From Sphingobacterium sp. LZ7M1 (lineage in GTDB: Bacteria > Bacteroidota > Bacteroidia > Sphingobacteriales > Sphingobacteriaceae): DNA of 64,000 nucleotides. Positions within the stretch are counted from its first letter, which is position 1, and every line of letters starts with the position of its first letter. A model generated the notes under the pieces. It had not been told where the DNA came from. It made no database searches and was given only the letters and a program-made list of their open reading frames with translations. Made by a program: the position numbers and the translations under genes. The stretch spans positions 4,154,001-4,218,000 of the forward strand of contig NZ_CP101134.1 of assembly GCF_024296865.1 (NCBI RefSeq), given 5' to 3'. Below are positions 47,981 to 57,545 of the stretch, one piece after another.

Positions 47981-48684
47981 GGTAATATCCTTTTTGTCAG
48001 ACCTCGTTGAAATGCGTCCAATCGGGTAAAACCCTCTGCATATTTGCATCCGGCGGCCATTCCACGAAAACGGGATTGTACTTCGATCAGATCGAACAAC
48101 TGAGTATCCGCAAGATTCTGCATCGCTTCAAATTGGCTCTTATGGCAGGCCAACATCGCTTTTTTGATCTCAAACACATCCGAAATGTCTACATATTCCG
48201 TTGGCGAAAAACCGATACCGCCCAAATTGTCCATATAATACAATTGGGAATGGCCGAAGCGACAGGCTCCAAGGTTTTGGCCTGGAATATGGGGCAGCCC
48301 TTTCTGAAAGTAACTATCAAAGACCAATTGGCTCACATATCTATGATCGGGATGATAATCATTAGGAGCATGGGTAAAAATGACGTCTGGGTCTGCTTCT
48401 CTAAGGATATCAATCATTAACCTTCTCTGTTCAACATCCGGGAAAACATGTTCATCCATCACACCAGGCCAAATTACCTTTGCGCCAATGATCTGGGCTG
48501 CATCAAGGGCTTCTTTTTCGCGTATTTCTGCTAGCTTTCCAGGTTCGATCACAGCATCTCCCATATTCCCGGATGTAAAAATGGCAAAGTTTAATTGATG
48601 CCCCTGTTGGGCATAGCGGACCATCGTTCCTGCACAAAGGATTTCTATGTCATCGGGGTGGGCTACAATACAAAGAATATTCAT
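47977..48684 (-). CDS. PIG-L family deacetylase
   Basis: This 235-residue protein has the zinc-binding AHPDDIEI motif at the N terminus and the later HAPNDYHPDHR motif. PIG-L/LmbE enzymes remove N-acetyl groups from GlcNAc-type sugars or their conjugates. There is no signal peptide, so it acts after import. Its presence hints that the substrate of the locus carries an N-acyl amino sugar, or that an acyl amide is released during catabolism. It is coupled by ATGA overlap to the DUF4380 gene. Confidence 0.87.
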   Translation of the reverse strand: MNILCIVAHPDDIEILCAGTMVRYAQQGHQLNFAIFTSGNMGDAVIEPGKLAEIREKEALDAAQIIGAKVIWPGVMDEHVFPDVEQRRLMIDILREADPDVIFTHAPNDYHPDHRYVSQLVFDSYFQKGLPHIPGQNLGACRFGHSQLYYMDNLGGIGFSPTEYVDISDVFEIKKAMLACHKSQFEAMQNLADTQLFDLIEVQSRFRGMAAGCKYAEGFTRLDAFQRGLTKRILP

Positions 48685-48696
48685 GTCAATTAGAGG

Positions 48697-49377
48697 TTAT
48701 AAGACGCCGTATTTATTGTACACTGTCCTTAGTGAATCGCCTTTCAATAGGTCGATTCTGGATTGATCTTCCTTGAAAACCTTTTCATACGCTAGGTTCA
48801 GCACTTCATTTTCCAATCCTAGGGGTATAACGACAATTCCGTCAAAGTCTGAAAAAATCAGCTCGCCCGGCTTTACAACAACATCACCGCAACGGACCGG
48901 TACGTCATACGCCATCACACTGCCTCTGCCCAAACTATCAAGCGGCCGGATGCCACCATGGAATACAGGAAACTGCATCTGCATGATCTTGCGACAATCT
49001 CGGATCAGGCTATCGCAAATACAGCCAACTGCCCCATTGCGCTTAGCAATGGTACTCATTAATTCACCCCAAGGAGCGTTAGTACCTGCAAAATCAGTAG
49101 AATGGACCACTACATCCCCAGGCCTCAAGGAATCGACAGCTTCAATTTCCAGATCATATGGATTCTCGTCGATGTAATCAGTATCCATCCAACGGAGTGT
49201 TCTTGCCCGACCAATCATTACACTATTATCTGGATCTAATGGCCGCAACCGTTGGTGCATTGCTTGGTTCCTATAACCTAAAGTGTCAAGGACATCGCAT
49301 ACAATCGCCACATAAAGATTTTTCTTAATCCAGTTGAATTTTTCTTCATCAACCATTAAATCTACTCTTGATTCCAT
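48697..49377 (-). CDS. RraA-like protein, possible 2-keto acid aldolase
   Basis: This 226-residue protein belongs to the RraA/HMG-aldolase family. The conserved block GTNAPWGELMS is at about 98-108, followed by the metal and catalytic residues in CDSLIRDC (D122, R126, D127). Family members with the Arg-Asp pair cleave 4-hydroxy-2-oxo acids by a metal-dependent aldol reaction, whereas RNase E inhibitors share only the fold. Next to an enolase-superfamily dehydratase, an aldolase role is more likely than RNA regulation. Confidence 0.82.
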   Translation of the reverse strand: MESRVDLMVDEEKFNWIKKNLYVAIVCDVLDTLGYRNQAMHQRLRPLDPDNSVMIGRARTLRWMDTDYIDENPYDLEIEAVDSLRPGDVVVHSTDFAGTNAPWGELMSTIAKRNGAVGCICDSLIRDCRKIMQMQFPVFHGGIRPLDSLGRGSVMAYDVPVRCGDVVVKPGELIFSDFDGIVVIPLGLENEVLNLAYEKVFKEDQSRIDLLKGDSLRTVYNKYGVL

Positions 49378-49438
49378 AATTTTTTTGTTTTTTTATAATT
49401 AAACTAATTCATATTGATTTCCATCGTTTTCTAGCTGA

Positions 49439-50194
49439 CTACCAAATAAATGGCACCATTATTTCGGGGATGATACATTGCTCTCCCAAATTATTATGCT
49501 GACAGAACCATTTGAACACCTCTGGGTTTTCCGTATTCAGGGTCATCATATCATAGTGGTTCGGCATAACATATTTTGGCTGCAGTACTCCTGCAAACTC
49601 TGCAGCTTGTTCTGCTCCTAGGTTTCCCCATTTACCATTGATTGGGACCAGCATGACTTCAGGGCTCTTTGGTGCAGCGGCTAGTACCAAAGGGTGATAC
49701 TGAGTATCGCTGGTATGATAGAAATTTCGTCCGTTGGAAAATTCCACAAAATACCCAGTTGTATCAAGTACATCGATACCTGTAGGCAGGGCAAATACAC
49801 CGGTAATCCTGATTTGACCGTTAGACCAAGTTTCCCCTACATCCAAAACTATAATTTGTCGATTGCTAATGCCTAAATTAGGCAGGCGTTTGGCAGTAAG
49901 CCTTGGCGCAATGAACAATGTACTGTCCTTGTTCTGATATTTTGATATGGTGCTTGGATCTAAATGATCCAAATGATCATGCGTTATGATATAGATATCT
50001 ACATCAAGGTCTTCTGGTAATATGGGTGGAGAATAGAGTCGTGAAAATTCCGGGGCACCTTGTGCCGCAGAATCAGAAAGGTAAGGGTCTATAGCAAGGG
50101 TTAAATTTCCTGTACGGGCAACGTAACCTGCCTGCCCCAGCCACCATATAGCAGCTTGATTCACTAAGAGATTCTGATTTTTAATAGATTCCAT
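49439..50194 (-). CDS. Metallo-beta-lactamase-fold hydrolase (UlaG-like)
   Basis: This protein of about 251 residues from the ATG at 50194 carries the metal motif THDHLDHLD and further His residues in YHTSDTQYHP and MPNHYDMM. The frame opens at 50290, but the extra N-terminus lies inside the enolase-superfamily gene and has no family similarity. UlaG opens L-ascorbate-6-phosphate lactone; relatives include other lactonases. A sugar lactonase role fits the neighbouring dehydrogenase. Confidence 0.84.
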   Translation of the reverse strand: MESIKNQNLLVNQAAIWWLGQAGYVARTGNLTLAIDPYLSDSAAQGAPEFSRLYSPPILPEDLDVDIYIITHDHLDHLDPSTISKYQNKDSTLFIAPRLTAKRLPNLGISNRQIIVLDVGETWSNGQIRITGVFALPTGIDVLDTTGYFVEFSNGRNFYHTSDTQYHPLVLAAAPKSPEVMLVPINGKWGNLGAEQAAEFAGVLQPKYVMPNHYDMMTLNTENPEVFKWFCQHNNLGEQCIIPEIMVPFIW

Positions 50195-50204
50195 AATCTC
50201 TATC

Positions 50205-51356
50205 TTACAAATTGACACAGAAACGCTTAACTGCCTTTTCATTGATTTCAACCCCCAACCCAACTCCTTTAGGCACAGCGATATACCCATCAGAATCCAT
50301 TTTTACTGGATTTTCGATAATCTCTCGTAACATTGGGTTATCACTCACATTATATTCTAAAAACAGTGATTTAGTCAGAACTGCATTCAAGTGAAGACTT
50401 GCTGAAGTCAATAGGTCAGTTAACCAAGCATGTGGGCAGACATCAATACTCGCATATTCTGCTTCCCAGACAATTTTTCTAGCCTGAGTGAACCCTCCAC
50501 AGCGAGAAAGATCTGGTTGTACAACATCGATACCACCACGTTGGATCAATTCTCGAAATCCCCAGCCAGTAGCCTCTTGTTCTCCTGCGGCAATTCTCGT
50601 CCTAACACCAGCTGACTTAACCTTATTATAACCATCGTATGATTCCGGGTTTAAAAAGTCTTCCAGCCAAAATATATTGTAAGGTTCTAGGGCGCGGCAT
50701 AGTTCAATGGCATCATAGGCACTTCGATTAACCATCCAGCCAGCATCCACCATGAGTTCAACATCAGGACCCAAGGATTCCCGAGCGGCCTGGACTAGTT
50801 TGATATCTTGTTTAGGGTTCTGTCCAAATACTCCCCATCCAAATTTCACGGCCGTGAAGCCTTGCTGTAAGTAAAATTCACAGGCCTCCTTCATCGCTTC
50901 TGTAGTCGGCCGGAATAAGGTGGAAGCATAGGCACGTACCTTGTCCCTTCGAGCACCGCCCAGGATTTTATGGATCGGCCTTCCTATTGCCTTTCCCATA
51001 ATATCATGGCAGGCGATATCAAATCCAGACAAAACCTGCATGGCTACCCCCCTCCTACCAAAATAGATCATTCCTCTGTAAATCTTATCCCAGAGACGTT
51101 CAACCTCAAAGGGATCTTCCCCTATGACAAGAGACCTTAATCCCTCAAATACACCAGCACCACTTTCTGGGGCATTGACCACAGCCTCCCCAACATGAGG
51201 GGCTGTTTCTACATCCGACCATCCGGAAATTCCTTCATCGGTACTGACCTTTATGAGTAGACAGTGTTTTACCCCTCGTGCTTCATCACTTCCCTCTGGT
51301 GACTTAATTTCATATGGAGATTGTAGAATAAAAGCTTCAACGTTTGTTATTTTCAT
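50205..51356 (-). CDS. Enolase-superfamily sugar acid dehydratase (mandelate racemase/muconate lactonizing type)
   Basis: This 383-residue protein has Mg2+ ligands Asp204 (MVDAGW), Glu232 (WLEDF) and Glu259 (AAGEQE). A general-base-type Lys171 lies in AVKFGWG, and the His309 region reads CPHAW. The GEQE and PHA motifs resemble L-rhamnonate and related acid-sugar dehydratases more than muconate cycloisomerase. It should convert an aldonate to a 2-keto-3-deoxy acid. The start overlaps the dehydrogenase stop by four bases. The exact sugar acid is unknown. Confidence 0.86.
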   Translation of the reverse strand: MKITNVEAFILQSPYEIKSPEGSDEARGVKHCLLIKVSTDEGISGWSDVETAPHVGEAVVNAPESGAGVFEGLRSLVIGEDPFEVERLWDKIYRGMIYFGRRGVAMQVLSGFDIACHDIMGKAIGRPIHKILGGARRDKVRAYASTLFRPTTEAMKEACEFYLQQGFTAVKFGWGVFGQNPKQDIKLVQAARESLGPDVELMVDAGWMVNRSAYDAIELCRALEPYNIFWLEDFLNPESYDGYNKVKSAGVRTRIAAGEQEATGWGFRELIQRGGIDVVQPDLSRCGGFTQARKIVWEAEYASIDVCPHAWLTDLLTSASLHLNAVLTKSLFLEYNVSDNPMLREIIENPVKMDSDGYIAVPKGVGLGVEINEKAVKRFCVNL

Positions 51357-52360
51357 AAATTTGATTGATTAAAAGTTAGAGCGACTTTGATGGCTTGATC
51401 GTGATGTTCCGCTACTAGGCGAAAGGCCTGTTTCCAGTCTGCAAATGGAATATGCTGTGTTATGACTTCATTTATAGCTAATGCTGGATCGGCCAGGCAT
51501 TCCATAGCTTCATCCATCTTGTGCTCGTCGTTGCATGCTCCGACAATTTCAAGTTCTGACACGTGAAGGGTGAAAAGGTTCAGACTCACAGGCTCGATAA
51601 TGTTACTGAAAACAACTAACCTGCCTCGAGGACGAAGGGCATTTAAGCAGGTCTCCAAAGCTCCGTTTGCGCTTACCGCCAGAATAGCAACATCTACGGA
51701 TTTGTCCGCGACGTTGCCAGCAATCTCCACATCCGGAATCCTAGACAATCTGAATGGCTCCTTACCGATCACAATAACGTGTGAAGCACCGGCCCGATTT
51801 GCTAAACGAGAAATGATATTTCCAAAAGGTCCATCTCCCAGCACTAACACCCGTTTTCCTTTTATCTCTCCTGCCCTGGAAATGGCTTGCAGACAAACCG
51901 ATACCGGTTCCAACAGCGCACCTCTATCAAAAGGAAGTGTTGATGGCAATTTTCTTACACGATCTGCTCGCTGTAGATAATATTCCGCAAAGCAACCGTC
52001 CTTGTCGATTCCTAGATGTCCCATATTTGAGCAGATGTGATCGAATCCCCTTAAGCACTCTGCGCAGTTCCCACATGGGATCACGGGATGAGACGCAACT
52101 CTATCACCAGGTGAAAAATCATCCACAGCAGATCCACATTGAACAACTATTCCCGCACCTTCGTGACCCATTGTTATCGGATACACAATGCCAAATGGGT
52201 TACTTTTCAGGTCATGCAGATCTGAGGTACAAATAGTCGCTGCCTGCGTTTTAATCAGAACCTGATCTGCTGCAGGGATAGGTACGGGTAACTCAACTTC
52301 ACATAGTTCATTGAGTCCCATGAGCTGTAAGGCCCTCATAGTCTTTCCAGTCATGTTCAT
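51353..52360 (-). CDS. Zinc-dependent medium-chain alcohol/polyol dehydrogenase
   Basis: This 335-residue MDR protein has the catalytic-zinc motif GHEGAGIV and the structural-zinc cysteines in CGNCAECLRGFDHIC. It has a Rossmann stretch (VLVLGDGPFGNI). It would oxidise a sugar or polyol hydroxyl with NAD(P)+. It overlaps both neighbours by four bases, consistent with direct pathway coupling to the amidohydrolase and dehydratase. Confidence 0.87.
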   Translation of the reverse strand: MNMTGKTMRALQLMGLNELCEVELPVPIPAADQVLIKTQAATICTSDLHDLKSNPFGIVYPITMGHEGAGIVVQCGSAVDDFSPGDRVASHPVIPCGNCAECLRGFDHICSNMGHLGIDKDGCFAEYYLQRADRVRKLPSTLPFDRGALLEPVSVCLQAISRAGEIKGKRVLVLGDGPFGNIISRLANRAGASHVIVIGKEPFRLSRIPDVEIAGNVADKSVDVAILAVSANGALETCLNALRPRGRLVVFSNIIEPVSLNLFTLHVSELEIVGACNDEHKMDEAMECLADPALAINEVITQHIPFADWKQAFRLVAEHHDQAIKVALTFNQSNL

Positions 52361-53220
52361 TGTACATTTGGAGTTGGGTGATTTAAACCTAGAAGGTTTA
52401 AAGTATCACGGTGAATAATACTTTCAATGATCTCGTCCGAAATCCTCGGCAAACTGCTATTCCCCAATATGGAATTCATGTTTCGTATATTTGCTATCGA
52501 ATCAGCAGTTGTGGTGAAAGGAAAATCGGAACCAAAAAGCACTTTGCCCTGTGCTCCATACTCAACCAAAAGACTCATTGAATTATAGAACTGCCATGGC
52601 CTGTAGTAAAGTGCTGAGATATCTGCGAATACATTAGCATGCCTGCGGATCACAGCAATTGTTTCTCCTTCCCAAGGATGTCCCAAATGGGCCAACACCA
52701 TGTGCAAATCTGGAAATTTAACAGCAACAGCGTCAAAATGGATGGGACGAGAATAATCTAGGTAAGTACCGCTAATGAAGGAAGTCCCTGCATGAAATAA
52801 AATTGGGAGACTATGTTTAACGCAGTATTGGTAAAGCTCAAAACATCGTTTGTCTGTAGGATGTATGTTCTGGTATAGAGGAGCCATTTTTACTCCTACT
52901 GCACCCAGATCCTGATGTGTCCTCTCCAACTCCTGCATATAATTTGGTTGAGTAGGGTCAATAGAAGTAAAGAATAGCAGCCGATTTGAAGCCAGAGCTA
53001 CATGTTCTGCTACCATATCGTTGGAAATATTCCATCCAGTTTTAAAAGCTTGCAGACCAAAAACCACGGCTACATCTGCAGCTTTTGTTGTTTCGAGATG
53101 TCTCTGCTTTACATCCCCCCATTCTGCTGGGTTCACTCCGCACCTGTTTAAATCTGCAAGAAGGTTCACCCCAAAATCAATCTCCGGTCGAAAAACATGT
53201 GTATGTAAATCTACAATCAT
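52357..53220 (-). CDS. Amidohydrolase-family (PF04909-type) hydrolase, possible sugar lactonase
   Basis: This 287-residue TIM-barrel protein has DLHTHVF at the N terminus (His6, His8), LFHAGT, LAHLGHPW and a late FGSDFPF Asp. This matches the amidohydrolase-2 group, which includes L-fucono- and L-rhamnono-lactonases. Lactone hydrolysis after the dehydrogenase would yield the aldonate used by the dehydratase. This specific role is inferred from operon order; the family also has decarboxylases. Confidence 0.8.
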   Translation of the reverse strand: MIVDLHTHVFRPEIDFGVNLLADLNRCGVNPAEWGDVKQRHLETTKAADVAVVFGLQAFKTGWNISNDMVAEHVALASNRLLFFTSIDPTQPNYMQELERTHQDLGAVGVKMAPLYQNIHPTDKRCFELYQYCVKHSLPILFHAGTSFISGTYLDYSRPIHFDAVAVKFPDLHMVLAHLGHPWEGETIAVIRRHANVFADISALYYRPWQFYNSMSLLVEYGAQGKVLFGSDFPFTTTADSIANIRNMNSILGNSSLPRISDEIIESIIHRDTLNLLGLNHPTPNVQ

Positions 53221-53249
53221 AATTTAAATATTTTAATCATTTACCTAAA

Positions 53250-54632
53250 TCACTCCAATGACCAATAGTGAACGGCCCATGGTTCTAATCTTAAAGATAA
53301 TGTTTGGTTCCCTTTTTCGAGCTTGATGAAGGGATTAGGGTGTAAACGTTGGTTCTCATCAACTGCACCTGGGCTTGCGTCAAGGACGATATGTCGAACT
53401 CGCATTTCTTTTGGCAGATCGCGGAGGTCCAACTTCAATTCAATCGTTTGATCAGAAAAATTCCACAGCATCATGTTATGCATCATTAACTTGGGGTCAT
53501 AAGTAGCAAAACCATGGACTTTTTCGTGGTCCGAATTTACTTTCAATTTATTTCCAGCCATCCTGGAGATCAGTTTAAAAGAATAATAAGCGGGACGAAG
53601 TTGGTTTTGGTAATCTATTAACCCACTGAACTGTGCCTGTCTATTCCACCATCGGGTCATGAAAGCAGCTCCAGAAGGAGAAAACACTTTGGCAAAAGTG
53701 TCGTAATTTACATACCAGTCCTTTATCTGATAATAGCACGACCAGTCTAATCCTGCATCTTTCATCTGCCAAATGGTTTCTGCTATGAAACATGGTTGAA
53801 ACCTTGGGTCCAAAGGAGGGTTAAACAAATCCATATTCCACTCGTTCATTATAATCTGAGGCTGAAGACCGGTAAACTGACGAGATAGGTTCTTAACGTA
53901 CTCGATCTGCGCCCTTATTGCAGAAGGATCATTGTTATAGTTATGAAACGAAACAAAATCGAGCTGTAATTTCTGCTGGGAACAGACTTTCATCAATTCG
54001 GGCAGGATAGGTGATTTATAATACGCTAGTGCAGGTCCACCGACCTTTGCCTGTGGATCAGCTCTTAAAATGGCCGAGGTAGTATGTTTGTAATAACGCG
54101 CATAGCTTTCTGGTTTAAAGCGATAAGGTGTCCCTCCATCCTCACCAATATCTACCTCATTGCCAACTTCCCAAAATTGTATACCTACCTTACGATCCAC
54201 GAAATGCCTTACGACCTGATACACAAACTCCTCCCAAGCCTTGTAGTCATTCGGCTCTACGATATCTTGGTCGATGACAGGGAAGAATACCTTAGGTTTC
54301 AAACAAAAGCTCATAAATGGCTTTGCTCCTGTCTCCAATATGTTGTTTACCATACTGTCCAAAGTATCAAAATGGTATTGTCCGTTTTGAGGGAGGACAT
54401 CATAATATTCACTTACAAATAACCTAATAATCGCAGGGTTAAGAGCCCGAATCTCAGCGATTCTGCCAGCGAGCATGGGCTCTTCGGTCAATCCCCCCTG
54501 GCCTAATGACATTTGCTCCATTTTCATTGGCCCCAATTCTTTGGAAAAATCTATTTTCATATTTGCAGTTTGGCCGCAGGCACTGGCATAGAGCAGCAAT
54601 GAAAGTACGGCCATTAAAAAGAATGATCTCAT
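53250..54632 (-). CDS. GH39-like clan GH-A glycoside hydrolase, putative lipoprotein
   Basis: This 460-residue protein has a signal with a possible lipobox (YASAC, Cys19). The clan GH-A acid/base Glu159 is in WEVGNEVD and the nucleophile Glu264 in MNEWNMD. The barrel covers about residues 50-370, followed by a small beta domain. The overall pattern resembles GH39 and related xylosidase or arabinofuranosidase families, but family membership needs a profile search. It lies in the surface/periplasmic part of the operon. Confidence 0.78.
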   Translation of the reverse strand: MRSFFLMAVLSLLLYASACGQTANMKIDFSKELGPMKMEQMSLGQGGLTEEPMLAGRIAEIRALNPAIIRLFVSEYYDVLPQNGQYHFDTLDSMVNNILETGAKPFMSFCLKPKVFFPVIDQDIVEPNDYKAWEEFVYQVVRHFVDRKVGIQFWEVGNEVDIGEDGGTPYRFKPESYARYYKHTTSAILRADPQAKVGGPALAYYKSPILPELMKVCSQQKLQLDFVSFHNYNNDPSAIRAQIEYVKNLSRQFTGLQPQIIMNEWNMDLFNPPLDPRFQPCFIAETIWQMKDAGLDWSCYYQIKDWYVNYDTFAKVFSPSGAAFMTRWWNRQAQFSGLIDYQNQLRPAYYSFKLISRMAGNKLKVNSDHEKVHGFATYDPKLMMHNMMLWNFSDQTIELKLDLRDLPKEMRVRHIVLDASPGAVDENQRLHPNPFIKLEKGNQTLSLRLEPWAVHYWSLE

Positions 54633-54660
54633 ATTTAAGTATTTAAAGTTTTTTATTGAA

Positions 54661-57498
54661 TCAATATTTAGCGGTTATCACGTATTGTTTTTCAATAGGT
54701 TGATCCAACTGGATATATTCACTGCTTACATTGAAATTCTCCCAAGGTTCTCCGTTGACCAATACGGATCGTATCGGTAACCCTTGGGGATGCCGTAACC
54801 TTACCAGCATTGCCTTTGGTGGATTTCGCTCGGATAACTCAATCTCTACGCTGATATGGTTCTCATTCAGGCCAATTATGGTATAGGAAACCGGTCCAAA
54901 ATAAGTAGGTGCATCCTTTACGGTTATTTTTTTATCCTTTTCCAACCATTTTCTAGGTGTGGCCTGTGCAATGAACAGTGTATCCTGTCCGATTTCATTG
55001 AGCAACATTTTACGATAGATCTCAAACCATGCACCATCGGTACTTGGCGGACCATAGTATTGTCCCCATGCCCAGCGATGTTCTAATGAGGTAAGCTGTC
55101 CATGGGCAAAACCACTTGCCATTAGGCTGTAAAAGGCACGGATAACTGCCTTTGGATTATCGCGCAACAGGTATGTATTTGCCTGCTGGATATAAACAGG
55201 TTCATTTGCAGCCCCCTGATTTTTTAAGAACAGGTTATCCTCATGATCATTTAACATCGCAGTTGTAAGCCAGCTGTGAGGATCGAAAACCTCCAACCTT
55301 GAAAGATGCAGAGGGCCTGTATCCACATCAGATGGATACCATTGATCCATGAGGCGCCGGAACGTCATGGCATCTGCCGGTACGTAATTGATCCATGTCC
55401 CATCCTCTAACTGTACGATAGGTGACTTAACACTGGCTCTTGAAAACTCCTTGACAACATCTGCTTTCATCTTAGAGGATATGTCTAAGACCTCTTGCGC
55501 TCTGGGATGTCCATATTTGGTTAATGCCTTACCAAACAATTCCAGTCCTGCAACGAAATATGCCTGGGTAAATGCCCATTCCCTTTCGGCGGTAGTCAGA
55601 TCGTTCAAAGGAGCTAGTATTAAACCGGTCTTATTTGTTCCTGAGTTGGCTTTATCGATTTGTGCGATACACCAATCTAGGGTTTTGAGGGCATTCGGTA
55701 ATAATCTCTCTAATTCACTGGTATTTCCCGAAAGCAGATAATTTTGTGCTATAGCATATAGGTGGCCTGGTGAATAAACACCCCAATTTGCAAATCCGCC
55801 TATACGACCATCGGGCTGTTGTTGGGATTTGAACATGGCGGCGATTTCCTGTTCAGCTACATTTTCATACCCACGTAGACCATAGATCATATAATCTACA
55901 TAGACAGCTTGATTAATAGGCCAATCAGCATTTTTTTGTCCATAGGCAGTATTTGCATACGGTAAGTCCATATGGGGAAGTCCCAAGCTATCCAGGGTAT
56001 GGCGTGGTAAGACGAGCGAATGCCATAAACTGGCTCTAAATAGATCGTTCACTGCTTGCTCGGAAACCTCAAAATGCGCTCCCCTATCTATCCATTGCTC
56101 CCAATAGTTAACCGTTCGATTCCTTGCTAGATCGAACTCTAGGTCTTTTAAGAGGGATATACCATTCCCTTGCACCCCAGGAGATGGGAGCTTGACCATA
56201 AACCCTTTCGTAACTCCTGCGGGAAGATTACCACTCACAGAGAACGAAACCCTTTCTCCGTTTTCCACTGAAGGAGCCTTTTCCCCCTCGATTGAAAGGC
56301 CTTGGTCTGCCTCGACGATCAACAAAACCTGGCCGCTTTGTGTATCAGTAACAGACCATACACCTGAGGTGTTATTTAGCTCAATCCTTTTACCCTTAAC
56401 CACATTTGTGAAGCTGAGGTCGAACTGGACTGGCTTGCCATCGCCGGTGATAAATACTTTACTGAGTGATACGCTCGGAATGTCACCCCTAAACACCTTT
56501 GCATCTGGATCTAGCGTGCTGACAAATTGTTCCACCTTGGCGAGTTGACCACCCTGCTCAAGTTCAGTGAGTACGATAGGTAGCCCATCGACGACCCTCT
56601 GGCTCTTCCATTTACTTCCAGGCCACTGAAAATCCAATTGGAAACGGTGGGGGGAAGCAAAATCAGGTCTGATGTTTGCCCAACGGTCAATCGCAAATTT
56701 GTAGACCGAACCGTGCTGGGCAGCTGTAACAGTTAGGTTCCCAACGGTCCCCATGTATTTTGTCTGCCATGAAACGTCCCATTCCAGTGGATTTCCAAAG
56801 TCAGGCCATAGACCCTTGAATTCCTCAAGGGTAGCATCGGGGTTCTTGGATACATCATGCAAAATACGAGACCCCTTTAGGTTTTTCAGGTGTAAATGAA
56901 AATCTATTGGTTGATCGGCAAGGGTGATATAGACATCTTGCTCTGGTAGCCACATGGCCCTATGCCTGAGCAATTGCTCCAAGCTTAAAGAAAAACCCTC
57001 TGTACCTTCTTTGTTCAATTGGATGGAAAGTATTGGTGCATCTGGCTTATTCCAGGAATCATCTTTCAGCCTAGCGGATTGGCCGGGAGAACCTTTTTCC
57101 ATTAAATATCCCCACATTGCATCTCCATTTAAAGAATAACCATCCCTATGTTTGGCCAGTTCTCTTAATGGAGCGGTAGGTTTTGGCCATTTTACTGTTG
57201 CAACGAGCTCGTCAACATCCCCCTTTCCGCAATAAAGTACTGTTGTGGCTGCATTGACTTTTTCACCATTTTCCAAGTTCTTTCCTTGGAGCTTGCTGAT
57301 TTCCATGCCTTCAGAACCTTTGATCAACGAAACCGTTCGGACTGCCCTTTCTGAGTTCTTCAATCCAAATGAAATTTTAATTTTGACGTGTTGGATTTTC
57401 TGTTCCTGCTGAGCAAATACGGCATCATTGAAGATCAGAATACCTGCAAAACAAATAAATATCTTACCGAACAAACGCACCCTTTTTTTTCTAATCAT
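54661..57498 (-). CDS. Large secreted protein with six-hairpin (alpha/alpha)6 glycosidase-like domain
   Basis: This 945-residue protein has a signal peptide ending in VFAQ. Residues about 30-460 look beta-rich. Residues about 480-830 form helices with six-hairpin-like segments (FRASLWHSLVLPRH, GQKNADWPINQAVYVDYM, GHLYAIAQNYLLSGN, EREWAFTQAYFVAGLELFG). A small beta domain closes the protein. The helical part recalls GH78/GH95-like enzymes, but I do not recognise the family. Conserved acidic residues in the helical domain are candidates for catalysis. It is the first enzyme gene after SusD. Confidence 0.7.
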   Translation of the reverse strand: MIRKKRVRLFGKIFICFAGILIFNDAVFAQQEQKIQHVKIKISFGLKNSERAVRTVSLIKGSEGMEISKLQGKNLENGEKVNAATTVLYCGKGDVDELVATVKWPKPTAPLRELAKHRDGYSLNGDAMWGYLMEKGSPGQSARLKDDSWNKPDAPILSIQLNKEGTEGFSLSLEQLLRHRAMWLPEQDVYITLADQPIDFHLHLKNLKGSRILHDVSKNPDATLEEFKGLWPDFGNPLEWDVSWQTKYMGTVGNLTVTAAQHGSVYKFAIDRWANIRPDFASPHRFQLDFQWPGSKWKSQRVVDGLPIVLTELEQGGQLAKVEQFVSTLDPDAKVFRGDIPSVSLSKVFITGDGKPVQFDLSFTNVVKGKRIELNNTSGVWSVTDTQSGQVLLIVEADQGLSIEGEKAPSVENGERVSFSVSGNLPAGVTKGFMVKLPSPGVQGNGISLLKDLEFDLARNRTVNYWEQWIDRGAHFEVSEQAVNDLFRASLWHSLVLPRHTLDSLGLPHMDLPYANTAYGQKNADWPINQAVYVDYMIYGLRGYENVAEQEIAAMFKSQQQPDGRIGGFANWGVYSPGHLYAIAQNYLLSGNTSELERLLPNALKTLDWCIAQIDKANSGTNKTGLILAPLNDLTTAEREWAFTQAYFVAGLELFGKALTKYGHPRAQEVLDISSKMKADVVKEFSRASVKSPIVQLEDGTWINYVPADAMTFRRLMDQWYPSDVDTGPLHLSRLEVFDPHSWLTTAMLNDHEDNLFLKNQGAANEPVYIQQANTYLLRDNPKAVIRAFYSLMASGFAHGQLTSLEHRWAWGQYYGPPSTDGAWFEIYRKMLLNEIGQDTLFIAQATPRKWLEKDKKITVKDAPTYFGPVSYTIIGLNENHISVEIELSERNPPKAMLVRLRHPQGLPIRSVLVNGEPWENFNVSSEYIQLDQPIEKQYVITAKY

Positions 57499-57545
57499 TT
57501 CTATTCTATTATCTACTGTACAATTTATCTATATGTCCAATTTTA

